The position numbers and the translations under genes are program-made. The notes beneath the pieces were generated by a model. That model made no database searches, had not been told where the DNA came from, and worked only from the letters and a program-made list of their open reading frames with translations. 64,000 bases of DNA from Bog-532 sp963833835 (GTDB taxonomy: Bacteria > Actinomycetota > Actinomycetes > Streptosporangiales > Streptosporangiaceae): NCBI GenBank assembly GCA_963833835.1, contig CAWHZI010000011.1, forward strand, positions 1 through 64,000, given 5' to 3'. Numbering within the stretch: the stretch's first letter is position 1; each line of letters starts with the position of its first letter. Below, one piece after another: positions 1-9,065 of this stretch.

Positions 1-1
1 G

Positions 2-288
2 CATCGCTCCTGCGCGGTCGCGATCGCCTCCACCGGCACGATCGTGCTCGACCACGGTCCCGGGCAGGGGCGGCGGGTGCTTACGCTCGTCCCCGACTAC
101 CACCTCGTAGTCGTCGAGGCGCGGCAGATCGGTGGCGGTGCCGGACGGCGTGGCCGTCCTGGACGCGACCCGCCCGCAGACCTGGATCAGCGGGCCCAGC
201 GCCACCAGCGACATCGAACTCAGCCGCGTGGAAGGAGTGCACGGCCCACGCCGGCTGGAGGTGATCGTGGCAGAGCCCAGCCCCCTGA
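2..288 (+). CDS. lutC: LutC/LUD-domain protein, 3' end only (one frameshift)
   Basis: The window opens inside this gene. The reading frame from base 2 gives a LUD-domain C-terminus: a GPGQGRRVLTLVPDYH segment, then, after one extra base near 131 (atc-g-gtg), VPDGVAVLD and the strongly conserved WISGPSATSDIELSRVEGVHGP. These are hallmark LutC/YkgG motifs. LutC acts with the iron-sulfur proteins LutA and LutB in oxidation of L-lactate, so those partners may lie left of the window. The end is inferred: a doubled wobble base at 272-273 (gca/g) would close the gene at tga 286-288; otherwise the frame stays open to about 380. Start and partners cannot be seen. Confidence 0.75.
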
Positions 289-579
289 TACGGGTCGATC
301 ACGGTCATAGAACAGCGCTCATACAACCGTGGGGCGAGCGCCTGGCCAACCCAGGCCAACGAGCAACGACACCTCGGTGATCCCCACTAGCGTCCGGCGC
401 TGATCCTCATCCCGACCCCACGCCGCCGGGCCGGCGTTCAGGATCGTCGGCAACTCAGGAGCCGGGTCTTCAGAGTGGGACAGATTGACCCACTCGGTGA
501 AGCTGGCCCCGAAGGCAGTATCTGGACTGCGGGCACGCTACACCGATCCGGTCGCCGATGATCCGATGAGGAAGTAACC
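289..579. other. intergenic stretch, no gene recognised
   Basis: No frame here gives a recognisable protein. The stretch contains a GC-rich near-palindrome around 421-436 (cgccgggccggcg), too tight to be a good hairpin. The bases just before 580 (gaggaag) are a ribosome binding site for the stub that follows. I see no convincing promoter or terminator. Confidence 0.4.
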
Positions 580-684
580 ATGACTGACATGCGGCAAGAA
601 CGTCCGCTGTCGGTGTGCATCACCTTCGACTATGACGCGCTGTCGCTGTGGGCGGGGATGCTGGCTAGTACCACAGCCCGGTAG
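580..684 (+). pseudogene. N-terminal stub of a polysaccharide deacetylase-type hydrolase
   Basis: An ATG with a good ribosome binding site (gaggaag, 568-574) starts a 34-residue frame containing RPLSVCITFDYDALSLWAGM. This is the N-terminus of NodB-fold deacetylases of the PuuE/allantoinase-like kind, where the first Asp of FDxD binds metal. The frame stops at tag 682-684. Nothing of the remaining 250 or so residues is present, and the DNA beyond codes for the tail of a TetR gene on the other strand. I read it as a deletion remnant that kept its start signals. Confidence 0.6.
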
Positions 685-1331
685 CTAGCGTGTAGCGGCG
701 ACCGGGCCCAGCGGGCAGCAAAGTCCGCGGGGGACGCTTCACCTTCTCGCAGGCGGGCGGCGAGGCCCGCGAGCGTTGCATCGACCACGTCCTGCAGCGC
801 CCGGCGGCCGGGCTGGCTCTTGGCCATAACGTTCATCCCCTGCACGACCGCCACCAGCATGCCGACCTAGGCCCTGCCCCCGGGCGCAGCTCGCCCTCGG
901 CCCGCGCCCGGGCGAGCGCAGCGGCGAAGCTGGTCTGCAGGCGGGCTAGGTGAAGCTGGAACATCCCGGCCAGCTCGGGGTCGCGCGCGGCGAATTCGAC
1001 CAGCGAGTTGGTGACCAGGCAGCCCCGCGCGCGCTTGCCGTCGACCATGGCGTCGACCAGGTGGCCGAAGTACTCACGCAGACCCTGCAGCCCGGACGAG
1101 AGCGCCGTTGATCCGGGCGACCGCCTCGGCCGACACGGTCTCGGTGTACCGGCGCAGGGCGGCCGCGAACAGATCCCGCTTGCTGCCGAAGGCAGCGTAG
1201 ACGCTGCCCGGCTGCAGGCCCATGGCGCGGCACAGCGCCTGGATCGACGTGCCTTCGTAGCCCTGTTGCCAGAACAGCTCAAGGGCGACGTCAAGGGCTT
1301 CCTCGACGTCGAAACCGCGAACACGCCCCAT
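630..1331 (-). CDS. TetR family transcriptional regulator (frameshifted consensus)
   Basis: From ATG at 1331 the protein begins MGRVRGFDVEEALDVALELF and continues through a TetR helix-turn-helix (GTSIQALCRAMGLQPGSVYAAFGSKRDLF). One extra base near 1094 (ctc-g-tcc on the coding strand) moves the frame to LQGLREYFGHLVDAMVDG and a C-terminal ligand domain. Two further extra bases near 866-875 (gca-g, cta-g) restore the MLVAVVQGMNVMAKSQPG frame. The stop at 630 is uncertain because the last 30 or so residues look unlike the family and overlap the deacetylase stub. It is divergent from the 1438 gene across a 106-bp spacer, so it probably controls the 1438-3485 pair. Ligand unknown. Confidence 0.7.
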
Positions 1332-1437
1332 GGCATGATTTCAGTCTGCCCTTTCACCAAAAACCTGAACCTCCACCTCTGATGAGGCAGCGGTACGATT
1401 TATAGTTATACGGTCGTTCATTTAAACGGGAGGCCCC
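1332..1437. promoter_or_regulatory. divergent control region between the TetR gene and the 1438 operon
   Basis: This 106-bp gap separates two divergent starts. It is AT-rich for this genome around 1397-1426 (tttatagttatacgg ... catttaaacggg), which suits a promoter and a TetR operator. The gggagg just before GTG 1438 is a strong ribosome binding site. I could not find a clean palindrome, so no operator is placed. Confidence 0.4.
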
Positions 1438-2363
1438 GTGCGGATCGCGGTGATGGGCACGGGCGGCGTGGGCGGCTACTTCGGTGCGCGGCTGGCCCAG
1501 GGCGGTCACCACGTGGCGTTCGTGGCCCGCGGGCGGCAGCTGGATGGCGCTGCGCACCCACGGGCTGCGGGTGGAAAGCCCGCTCGGCGACATCGGTCTC
1601 CCCTACGTTGAGGTCACCGGCAGACCGGCGGAGATCGGCCCGGTCGACCTCGTGCTGTTCACCGTGAAGCTGTGGGACACGCTCGAGGCGGCCGAAGCCA
1701 TCAAGCCGCTGGTCGGGGCGGAGACCGGGGTGGTGTCGTTCCAGAACGGCGTGGCGAAGGACGACATCCTGCGTGACGTTCTCGGTGCCGGGCACGTCAT
1801 CGGCGGTGTCACCTACATCGCCGCGACCATCGCCGGGCCTGGAGTCATCCGTCATTCCGGCACCTTGCAGAAGCTGGTGTTCGGCGAGTACGACGGCTCG
1901 CAGTCGGCACGGGCGCGGCAGTTCTACGACGTCTGCGCGGACAGTGGCATCGACGCGGAGATAAGCGACCGGATCGAGCAGACGATCTGGGAGAAGTTCG
2001 TCTTCCTGGTCGGGCTGTCCGGGACGACCAGCCTGGCGCGGTCGCCGATCGGCCCGATCCGCAGCCATCCGCGTTCGCGTGCCTTCCTGCATGACATCAT
2101 GGCGGAGGTCGTCCAGGTCGCCCGCGCCCAGGGAGTGCCGCGACCGGCCGGTTACGCCGATGAGCGGCTCGCCTTCACCGATACGGGTGCCCGCGGGCAT
2201 GACGTCGTCGATGCAGTACGACCTCGAACAGGGCAACCGTCTCGAAGTCGACTGGCTCAGTGGCGACGTCGTCGGGCGCGGAGCCCGGCTGGGGGTGCCC
2301 ACGCCATGCAACCGGGCGATCTCCGACATGCTGTCGGTGCACAGTGACGGGCACCCGCAATGA
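1438..2363 (+). CDS. ketopantoate reductase-like (PanE/ApbA) oxidoreductase
   Basis: Start GTG 1438 has gggagg 6 bases upstream. The N-terminus RIAVMGTGGVGGYFGARLA is an NAD(P) Rossmann GxGxxG. SFQNGVAKDD, a KLWDTLEAAEAI segment and the C-terminal IWEKFVFLVGLSGTTSLARSPIGPI helix region match the 2-dehydropantoate 2-reductase family (about 300 residues, like this one). Two extra bases break the frame, near 1546 (gat-g-gcg) and 2186 (acg-g-gtg); the protein continues through both. It overlaps the next gene by ATGA. In a catabolic setting such proteins often reduce other 2-oxo acids, so pantoate synthesis is not assumed. Confidence 0.8.
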
Positions 2364-3485
2364 GCCCGGCTGCCGCAATGCCAGGCTCCGGGATGAGCGA
2401 GCAACTGACCATCCGCTCCGTCGATGCCGTGCTGGTGGTGGTGCCGATGCGCCGGGCGCTCGGCACGAGCGCCATGGGCATCGCTGAGGCACCGCTCCTG
2501 CTCATCGACCTTCAGACCGGCGAAGGCATCACCGGCCGGTCTTACCTGTTCTGCTACCTCGAGGCGGCGGGCCACGCCGCGATCCCCCTGATTCGAGACG
2601 TCAGCGCGGTGCTGGCCGGTACCGTCGCTTCTCCGGCAGCTGTCCGGCGGGCCCTCGCGGCGAGGTTCAGGCTGCTCGGAGCCCGCGGCCTGGTCTCGGC
2701 GGTGCTGGCCCGCGTCGACGTCGCCTGCTGGGACGCGCTGGCGATCGCCGCCGGGCTGCCGCTGGCCCGGATGCTCGGCGCCACCATGCGGCCGACGGCC
2801 GCCTACAACAGCAACGGGCTGGGGCTGCTGGAGCCGCAGGCCGCCGCCGACGAGGCACAGGAACTGGTCGCTGAGGGCTTCCGCGCCATCAAGATGAGGA
2901 TCGGCCGCCCGTCCGGGGACGACGACCTGGCCGCGGTGCGAGCGGTACGGGCGGCCATCCCGCCGGACGTGGCCCTCATGTCGGACTACAACCAGGCGCT
3001 AGGCCCCAGCACGGCCCGTGAGCGTTGCCGCCAGCTGGACGACGAGGGCCTCTACTGGATCGAGGAGCCAGTCCGCCACGACGATTACGCTACGAGCGCC
3101 GAACTCGCCGCCCGGCTGCGCACGCCGGTGCAGATCGGTGAGAACTTCACCGGCCCGCGCGCCATGTCGCTCGCGTTGCAGCGCAGGGCGAGCGACCTCG
3201 TGATGCCGGACCTGGAACGGATCGGCGGTAGTCAGCGGATGGCTGGAGGCCGCGGCGCTGGCCGACGCGGCCGGTACCGAACGTCGGCCCACCTGTACCC
3301 GGAAGTAAGTGCCCACCTTCTCGCCGCCACGCCCACGGCCCACTGGATCGAATACGTGGACTGGGCTGACCCCATCCTCGAGCAGCCACTGCAGGTGACA
3401 GACGGCCGCGTGGTGCCGCTTGACCGGCCTGGCACCGGGCTGGCCTGGAACGCCGCCGCGGTCTCGCACTACCCGGCGAAGCTGA
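2360..3485 (+). CDS. mandelate racemase-like enolase superfamily enzyme
   Basis: The ATG at 2360 overlaps the previous stop; ATG 2393 is an alternative. Enolase-superfamily landmarks are all present: metal ligands in SDYNQAL (Asp), WIEEP (Glu) and QIGENFTGP (Glu), and the catalytic His in SAHLYPEVSAHLLAATPTAHW, very close to mandelate racemase. The N-side base pair K-x-K reads IKMRIG, so the second Lys is Arg. Frameshifts: extra a at 3230 (ggt/gga), a missing base near 3283, and extra a at 3480, after which agc-tga ends the gene at 3485. It probably racemises or dehydrates a 2-hydroxy acid whose oxo form the PanE-like partner handles (inference). Confidence 0.8.
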
Positions 3486-3541
3486 CCCGGGCAGCGGCGC
3501 CGCCACTCTCCGGTCTGGATCCCCGCCGCCGGCATCACCGG

Positions 3542-3930
3542 TCAAGCCAGACGGTCCAGGGCGTCGACGATCTCGGCCCGCTCGGTGCGGGTGCCGTAAT
3601 TGCGGTGAACATCGATCCACCGGACCGTGTGGCCGGTGTCGAGGATGGCGACGGTGGGCATCGGCACGACGAGCGTGCCGTCGGCGTTGACCGTGGTCAG
3701 GTCAAGACCGAGCTGAAGCTGGGCTGCGCGGGCTTCGTCGGACGGCGCGGTCAGGATGCCGAGCCCGGCGTGCGACCCGGTTACCGGGGTCGGAGAGCAC
3801 GGCGAACGCGAGGTCGTGTTTCTGCTGCATCGACAGCGACCCGTCGGGGGCCTGCGGGCTGATGGCGATCAACGGGACACTGCTCCGGCGCTTGCCGACG
3901 TCGTGATGGTCGCCACAGGCAATCAGGGTT
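3542..3930 (-). pseudogene. C-terminal fragment of an AhpC/TSA-type peroxiredoxin-like protein
   Basis: The minus strand reads VPLIAISPQAPDGSLSMQQK, HDLAFAVLSDPGNRVA, one extra base near 3785, then GLGILTAPSDEARAAQLQ, LTTVNADGTLVVPMPTVAIL, and ends IVDALDRLA at tga (3542-3544). This is the second half of the Prx-like2/AhpC family. The redox WCxxC segment and the whole N-terminal half are missing: upstream of about 3900 the frame no longer resembles the family. I infer a rearrangement point near 3900 and a non-functional remnant. Confidence 0.65.
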
Positions 3931-4024
3931 GCGCCGAGTATCTGGCGAACGACGTGACCGCCGCCGGCATGGCCGGGGCCGCGATCCGGACGGATCGAGC
4001 TTGTGGGCATGGGCGCCGATGCCG

Positions 4025-5250
4025 TCATGCCGCGGCCCGGGTCAGGATGGTTACGGCCGCGACCGCCTCGTCGCCGTCGTCCAGGATTCCGCCGCTGTTC
4101 TGGGCCAGGGCGATGCTCGCACCAGGGACCTGCCGGGCGCCGCACCGGCCGCGTAGCTGGTCGGCCAGTTCGATGAGCTGAGCGCAGCCAGTCGCCCCGA
4201 GCGGGTGCCCGCGGGCCAGCAAACCGCCGCTGACGTTGACAGGAATGCTTCCACCGAGCTGGGTGGCTCCGCTGCGGATCAACTGCGCGGCGCCACCGGG
4301 CTTGGCCAGGCCGACCTCTTCGTAAAGCCATAGTTCCGCGGCGGAGCAGGCGTCGTGGACTTCGGCGACGTCAATGTCGTCGGGTTCCAGGCCGGCCTGG
4401 TCGAACGCGGCCCGGGCCGCCCGGGCGACCGGCTGCGCGGCGTGCGCGTCGGCGCCGTTGGAGGTCAGGCCGATGCCGTTGACCAGCACGCAGGGCGCTG
4501 CGAGCGGCGGGCGAATTCGGTGGATGTGACCACTACCGCCGCGGCGCCGTCCCCGATGGGCGCGCACATCAGCAGGCGCAGCGGATCGGAGATCATGCGG
4601 CTGCCGAGCACGGTGTCCAGGTCCATGGGGTGACGGAACTGGGCTCGCGGGTTAAGGGACCCGTGGAACCGGTTCTTCACCGAGACCCGGGCCAGATCCT
4701 CCACCGTGCTACCCGAGTAGTCCATGAAGGCGCGCGATTTGGCGGCGTACAGGTCCATCAGCGGTGAATGCGCGGCAGCGCCCTCGGCGCCGGTCCCGGC
4801 CGCGTTGACCTGAGCGGCCAGCCCGGTGTGCTCGTACAGGTCGACCGCGGTGGCCAGGGCGGAAAAGGTCCGCTGCTTGTCCCGGTGCGTCAGCTGCTCG
4901 GCCCCGACGACCAGGACCACCTCGGCGGTTCCCGCGGACACCGCCATGCAGGCCAGCTGGAACGCGCTTGAGGAGGACGCGCACGCGTTCTCGACGTTGA
5001 TCATCGGCACGCCGGGCAGCCCGGTCCGGCGCAGCGCCACCTCGGCCCGGATCATCTCCTGGCCGTGCATGACGCCCTCGACCGCATTGCCGAACAGCAC
5101 CAGCTGCACGTCGCGCGGCGCGAGCCCGGCATCGGCCAGCGCTTCGGCCACCGCGGCCTCGCTGAGCGAGCGCAGGTCCTCGCCGGGCATCCGGCCGAAC
5201 CGGGTCATCCCGGTGCCGAGGATCGCCGCATTCAGGGGGCTGACCGGCAT
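4025..5250 (-). CDS. SCP2-type thiolase 1 (acetyl-CoA acetyltransferase-like)
   Basis: About 406 residues. The nucleophilic Cys is in NVENACASSSSAFQLA, a second active-site block in EVHDACSAAELW, and the His motif in GGLLARGHPLGATG. These define the SCP2-thiolase/acetyl-CoA acetyltransferase family that condenses or cleaves 3-oxoacyl-CoA. Two extra bases at about 4490-4503 (tcg-c-agc, ctg-c-gtg on the coding strand) break the frame. Start ATG 5250 is preceded by aaggatgg. It is divergent from the MetE-like gene and has its own promoter and operator (5298-5349). It is clearly related to thiolase 2 at 9066, with the same order of motifs. Confidence 0.85.
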
Positions 5251-5297
5251 GCACGCACCATCCTTCTGCAGATAAACAACAGACGTTTCGCTCGCAG

Positions 5298-5349
5298 GAG
5301 ACAGGCCGGTCTACTCTCAGATTATCGCCGGCTGACGTGACCGGGCCAA
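5298..5349 (-). promoter_or_regulatory. promoter and operator O1 of thiolase 1
   Basis: Reading the minus strand: -35 TTGGCC (5349-5344), 17-base spacer, -10 GATAAT (5326-5321), then the inverted-repeat operator agaccggcctgtctc (5312-5298) about where transcription would start. The same operator occurs at 5427-5444 and 18351-18368. A repressor bound there would block initiation. The TetR gene at 6819-7423 is the obvious candidate (inference). Confidence 0.65.
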
Positions 5350-5383
5350 GAGCCGAGCCGTGAAATACCTCGGTAACAACCCG

Positions 5384-5444
5384 TTGACCGGAGCCGGGAA
5401 CAGGCTTATGCTCCGGCTAAACAGTCTGAGACAGGCCGGTCTCA
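5384..5444 (+). promoter_or_regulatory. promoter and operator O2 of the metE-like gene
   Basis: A near-consensus sigma70-type promoter: -35 TTGACC (5384-5389), 17-base spacer, -10 TATGCT (5407-5412). It is followed at 5427-5444 by TGAGACAGGCCGGTCTCA, an 18-bp operator with perfect 6-bp outer arms, placed about +8 to +25. It faces the MetE-like gene at 5574 and leaves a leader of roughly 150 bases. Confidence 0.7.
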
Positions 5445-5453
5445 CTCTCATGG

Positions 5454-5478
5454 GGCGGCGTGCCAGTCGTGCGCCGCC
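5454..5478 (+). promoter_or_regulatory. hairpin in the metE-like 5' leader
   Basis: ggcggcg (5454-5460) pairs with cgccgcc (5472-5478) around an 11-base loop, in the transcribed leader between operator O2 and the ATG at 5574. I could not match the leader to a known SAM or cobalamin riboswitch. It may simply be GC-rich structure. Confidence 0.3.
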
Positions 5479-5573
5479 GTCAGCGAACATCGGTTCGTTC
5501 AGCCGGGTTCGTGGTTCGCGTCCCGTGCAGCGCAGCACCGCGCTCGCAACAACCTGAGGAGAACGAAGGCCCC

Positions 5574-6750
5574 ATGACTGACTACGATCCGAGGACCGCC
5601 ACCGGGATTCCCACCGAGCCGGTCGGCTCGCTGCCCCGGCCGAGCTGGCTGCAGCGCGCCTACGCCCAGTACGACGCGGGCGAGATCACCCGCGATCAGC
5701 TGGAGGCCGAGCAGGACAAGGCGGTCAAGGACTCGATCGAGCACCTGGAGAAGACCGGGACGCCGATCATTTCCGACGGCGAGCAGCGCTGGTCGAGCTT
5801 CGCGACCTACGCGATCACCGACACACTGGCCGGCACCGGGCTGGCCGACCACCTGGCCGGGGACGGCGGCCAGTACTTCGCGATCTTCGCCGACGGCCAC
5901 AACCGGCAGCTGCCGAGGCTGACCGGCGGCCCGTTCCGGTACAAGACCTATGCCGCCGACACGCTGAAGAAGTCGATCGGGCTGGCGCACAAGCCGATGA
6001 AGCAGGCCGTCATCGCGCCGTCGATGCTCGCCCTGCTCTACCCGCTGGACAGCGAGATCCCCGGCTACACCCAGGCGCAGTTCGAGGAGGACCTGGTCAG
6101 CGAGTGCGAGAAGGACATCAGGCAGGCCTTCGCGGCCGGGGCGGCCCGGGTCTCCATCGACTTCACCGAGGGGCGGCTGGCCACCAGGAACGACCCGCGC
6201 AACCCGTGGACCGGCCGGAACATGCTGCCGCACTTCATCGAGCTGAACAACCGGGTGCTGGACCGGTTCACCGCCGAGGAGCGGGCCAGCGATCGGGATC
6301 CACACCTGCCCGGGCGGCGACCGCGACTCGGTGCACAGCGCCGACGTGCCCTACAGCGACCTGCTGCCGTCCATGTTCGGCATCAACGCGGGGTACTTCC
6401 TGATCCAGCTGTCCAGCGAGCGGGATAAGGACCCGGTCTACCAGCTCATCGGCGAGAACATACGCACCGACGCCAACGGCGTCGCCCAGACCGCCTACAT
6501 CGGCGTCATCAACCCGCTCAACCCCCGCGTCGAAAGCCCCGAAGAGGTCCGCGACGCCCTGGTCCGGGCGGCCAACTTCATCCCCAAAGAGCAGCTCGGC
6601 TCGACCGACGACTGCGGCTTCTCGCCGTTCAGCATCGACGAGAAGCCCAGCCACGGATCGCCCGACTTCGCCCGCGACACCGCCTGGCAGAAGATCACCA
6701 ACCGGGTAGAGGGAACCCGGCTGGCCGCCGACAAACTCGGCATCAGCTAA
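5574..6750 (+). CDS. single-domain MetE-like methionine synthase (methyltransferase)
   Basis: About 391 residues, half the size of full MetE. The N-terminus TEPVGSLPRPSWLQ and IISDGEQRW belong to the MetE C-terminal catalytic (UROD-like barrel) family. Likely zinc ligands are His243 and Cys245 in GIHTCPGGD and Cys347 in DDCGFSPF. One extra base at 6291 (agc-g-atc) breaks the frame just before the zinc motif. The full N-terminal folate-binding half is absent, so the methyl donor may be methylcobalamin, a corrinoid protein or another carrier rather than polyglutamyl methyl-folate. Ribosome binding site gaggag precedes ATG 5574. It is first in line after operator O2 and probably makes methionine for the MetK at 10377. 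Confidence 0.8.
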
Positions 6751-6797
6751 CCGGCGGCCCGCCGGCGGGATGCCCGCACACCAGCGCGGGGCATTCC

Positions 6798-6816
6798 GCC
6801 GGCCACCCCGGCCGGC
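6798..6816. terminator. hairpin between convergent metE-like and tetR genes
   Basis: gccggcc (6798-6804), five-base loop, ggccggc (6810-6816): a perfect 7-bp GC hairpin between two convergent genes. There is no clear T-run, as is common in actinobacterial terminators. Confidence 0.5.
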
Positions 6817-6818
6817 CT

Positions 6819-7423
6819 CTATATGGCATGCTCTTTGAGCAGGAGCTCGCCGATCTGCTTGGCCCGCCCGGCCGCCGCGATGTCGCCCTCGTGGGCGGCC
6901 ATGATCGACCCCTTCATCAGAATATGCCATTTGCGGGCGAACGAATCGGTGTCACTGAGGCCGGCGGCGGCGGCGAGTTCTTCTATATAGCCGCGGATAT
7001 TCGCCAGGTGCTCAATGGCCGCCTGATAGACGGGATGCTCCCTGTCGTTAATCTCGATCATTGTCGTCAAGAAGGAGCAGCCCTCGAAGTCGGGCTGGCT
7101 GAACCAGTCGGCGAACACGTCGAAGATTGCCAGCAGCTGCTCGCGGGGAGTTTCGCCGCGCCGGCGGCTCTCAGCCTCTAGCCACTCGCGCGTCCATAGC
7201 TGTTCACGGCGGCGGAGGAAATCGAGAATCAGGTCATTCTTGGACGGGAAATTCCGGTAGAGGGTCATCTTCGCGGTCCCGCCCGGGCGATGACCGCATC
7301 GACCCCGACCGCCCGGACGCCTTCACGGCTGAACAGCTCGTACGCGGCCCGGCTTAGCCGCTCACGGCCGCTGTCCTCCGCGTCGTCATGTGATTGGTTC
7401 GCAGGCTTTCGCCGACCGGTCAT
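6819..7423 (-). CDS. TetR family regulator, likely repressor of the SAM-cycle cluster
   Basis: From ATG 7423: RERLSRAAYELFSREGVRAV then a TetR HTH, GVDAVIARAG...AKMTLYRNFPSKNDL. A missing third-position base near 7269 (cc_) shifts the frame between the two HTH helices. The C-terminal domain runs to tag at 6819-6821. The YRNFPSKNDL type of helix 4 resembles TetR proteins of the LmrA/QdoR kind, whose reported sites contain AGACC...GGTCT cores, and the three operators here have that form. The gene lies inside the cluster, between metE-like and the methyltransferase gene. Binding to O1-O3 is inference. Its likely -10 is TATACT near 7465, reading leftward. Confidence 0.75.
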
Positions 7424-7973
7424 TGCCACGCGTCGTCGCTTTCCCTCGAGGTCTTTAGAATCAGTATACCGTTGACGGGCTCGAGCTGCAGTAGGGCGAC
7501 CCGGGCGGCGGATCCGCCGGCGCAGGGCCTGGCCGCGTGGCCGCCCGGCTCGGCCCGGCCGTGCCGCTCGCCGGTCCGGTCCGCCATCGCCGGCCCAGCC
7601 GCGCGGACTGCATGATCGTTGTGGCAATGACACAGGAAAACCGCATGAAATTGGTGCCACGGGACCACATTTCTCCGGGACACGACCGAGTTGCCGTGAG
7701 CCACAGAATGACCCCGCGCACGGCCGTATCACAGCCCTGGGCTGGGCAAAGCCGCGGACGCCGCAATCAGGTAATTAGTCCGCGACACATCGCCCGCGCC
7801 GGGCAGAATCACCAGACTATGCGGCCATGATCGGCCCGGATGTTGCCGTTCCTTGTGTTACGCGCACAAGGAACGGCACCGGCAATTTGTGCGGCGTAGC
7901 GGCTGTTATGGCGGCCCGCGCAGGCGGATAATCGTTCGTACGAGGGGAAATCAGCGACTAACCGGAGAGACGC
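7424..7973. other. 550-bp regulatory gap with a long palindrome and a promoter
   Basis: No protein-coding signal in six frames. It holds a weak leftward promoter for the TetR gene, the 14-bp-arm palindrome at 7844-7878, and a rightward -10 GATAAT (7927-7932) with a poor -35 (CTGTTA, 7903-7908, 18-base spacer) ahead of the methyltransferase. The middle (7500-7830) shows nothing I can name. Confidence 0.45.
7844..7878. repeat. perfect 14-bp inverted repeat
   Basis: tgccgttccttgtg (7844-7857), 7-base spacer ttacgcg, cacaaggaacggca (7865-7878). The arms match at every base. It lies about 96 bp before the methyltransferase start and 50 bp before the probable -10. It could be a large operator, a processed RNA hairpin, or a terminator blocking read-through into the methyltransferase operon. 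Confidence 0.7.
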
Positions 7974-9037
7974 ATGAGCATTACGACGGTCAGAAGCGGG
8001 CTGGGTTCCGCGTCGTCTGACGAATTCACTTGGCCGGGAGATTTCGCCCGGATTCCGGACGAGGAGTGGACGCGCCTGCCGGTGGACGAGTTCGGCCTTA
8101 ACTACGACGACGTCGGCAACCACGGGTGGTACAAGAACCTGGAGCCCACCATCGCTCAGGTGCTCGCCGCACTGGCACCCGGTGACCTGCTGGTGGATTA
8201 TTCAAGCGGCACCGGGATCCTGACGCGGCGGCTGTTCGAGAGGATCGCGTACCCGGTCGGGATACTCAACGTGGACGCGTCGCCGAAGTTCCTCCGGGTC
8301 GCACTGGAATCGTTCCGTGACGACGAGCGGGTGGCCTTCCGGCTGCTCCGCTGGCTCAAGGAAGAAAAGCGCCTCCAGACGCTCGACGAAGTCGCCGGCC
8401 CGCGAGATCCTCGCTCAGCCGGCCAGCGTCATCACCTCGACCAACGCGATCCATCTCTACTACGACCTGGATGAGACGCTCGCCTCGTGGGCGCGCGTGC
8501 TGCGTCCGGGAGGCCTGGCGTTCGTCTGCTCGGGCAACATGCGCAACCCGAACGGCCGGCCGGGGAATGGATCATCGACGAGACCGTGGCCAAGGTCAAC
8601 GAGATCGCGGCCGACCTGGTCCGCACCAGCCTGCGTTCGCCGAGTACCGCGAGACGCTCGAGGACGCGGCCCTCATGTCCCGGCACGAGAAGCTCAGGGA
8701 AAAGGTATTCGTACCGGTCCGGCCCCTCGATTTCTATGAGGAGTCGTTCCGCGACGCCGGGTTCACGGTGCTCCACGTCTTCGAGGAAACGATCTTCGCT
8801 CAGATCGACGAGTGGTACAAGCTGCTCTGCACCTACAACGACGGCGTGCTCAGCTGGGTCGGCGGCTCGGAGAAGGTCGAGGGCAAGCCGCCGTCGGAGG
8901 AGGCCGTGCGCCAGCGCCTGTTCCTGATCAGGTACAGCCTGGAAAAGCTGTTCCCCGGCCAGGACTCATTCCCGTGCACCTGGACCTACCTCACCTGCCG
9001 GCGCGCGGTGGGCGGGTCGAACGGCTTTACCTGGTGA
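7974..9037 (+). CDS. class I SAM-dependent methyltransferase, substrate unknown
   Basis: About 354 residues. Motif I is LLVDYSSGTGILTRRLF with an acidic motif II in LNVDASPKFL, followed by a post-motif segment ITSTNAIHLYYDLDETLASW and LRPGGLAFVCSGNM. The C-terminal half (FYEESFRDAGFTV, EEWYKLL-like helices, TYLTCRRA) is unfamiliar. Three indels at wobble positions lie near 8402, 8565 and 8630; the protein reads through each. Start ATG 7974 has ggagag. It begins the run methyltransferase - thiolase 2 - metK - adoK - ahcY, so it is the likely consumer of the SAM made there. It is not a recognisable UbiE, Cfa or O-methyltransferase subtype. Confidence 0.75.
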
Positions 9038-9065
9038 ATCGTGCGCAAGGGTCAGGAGCACTGCG

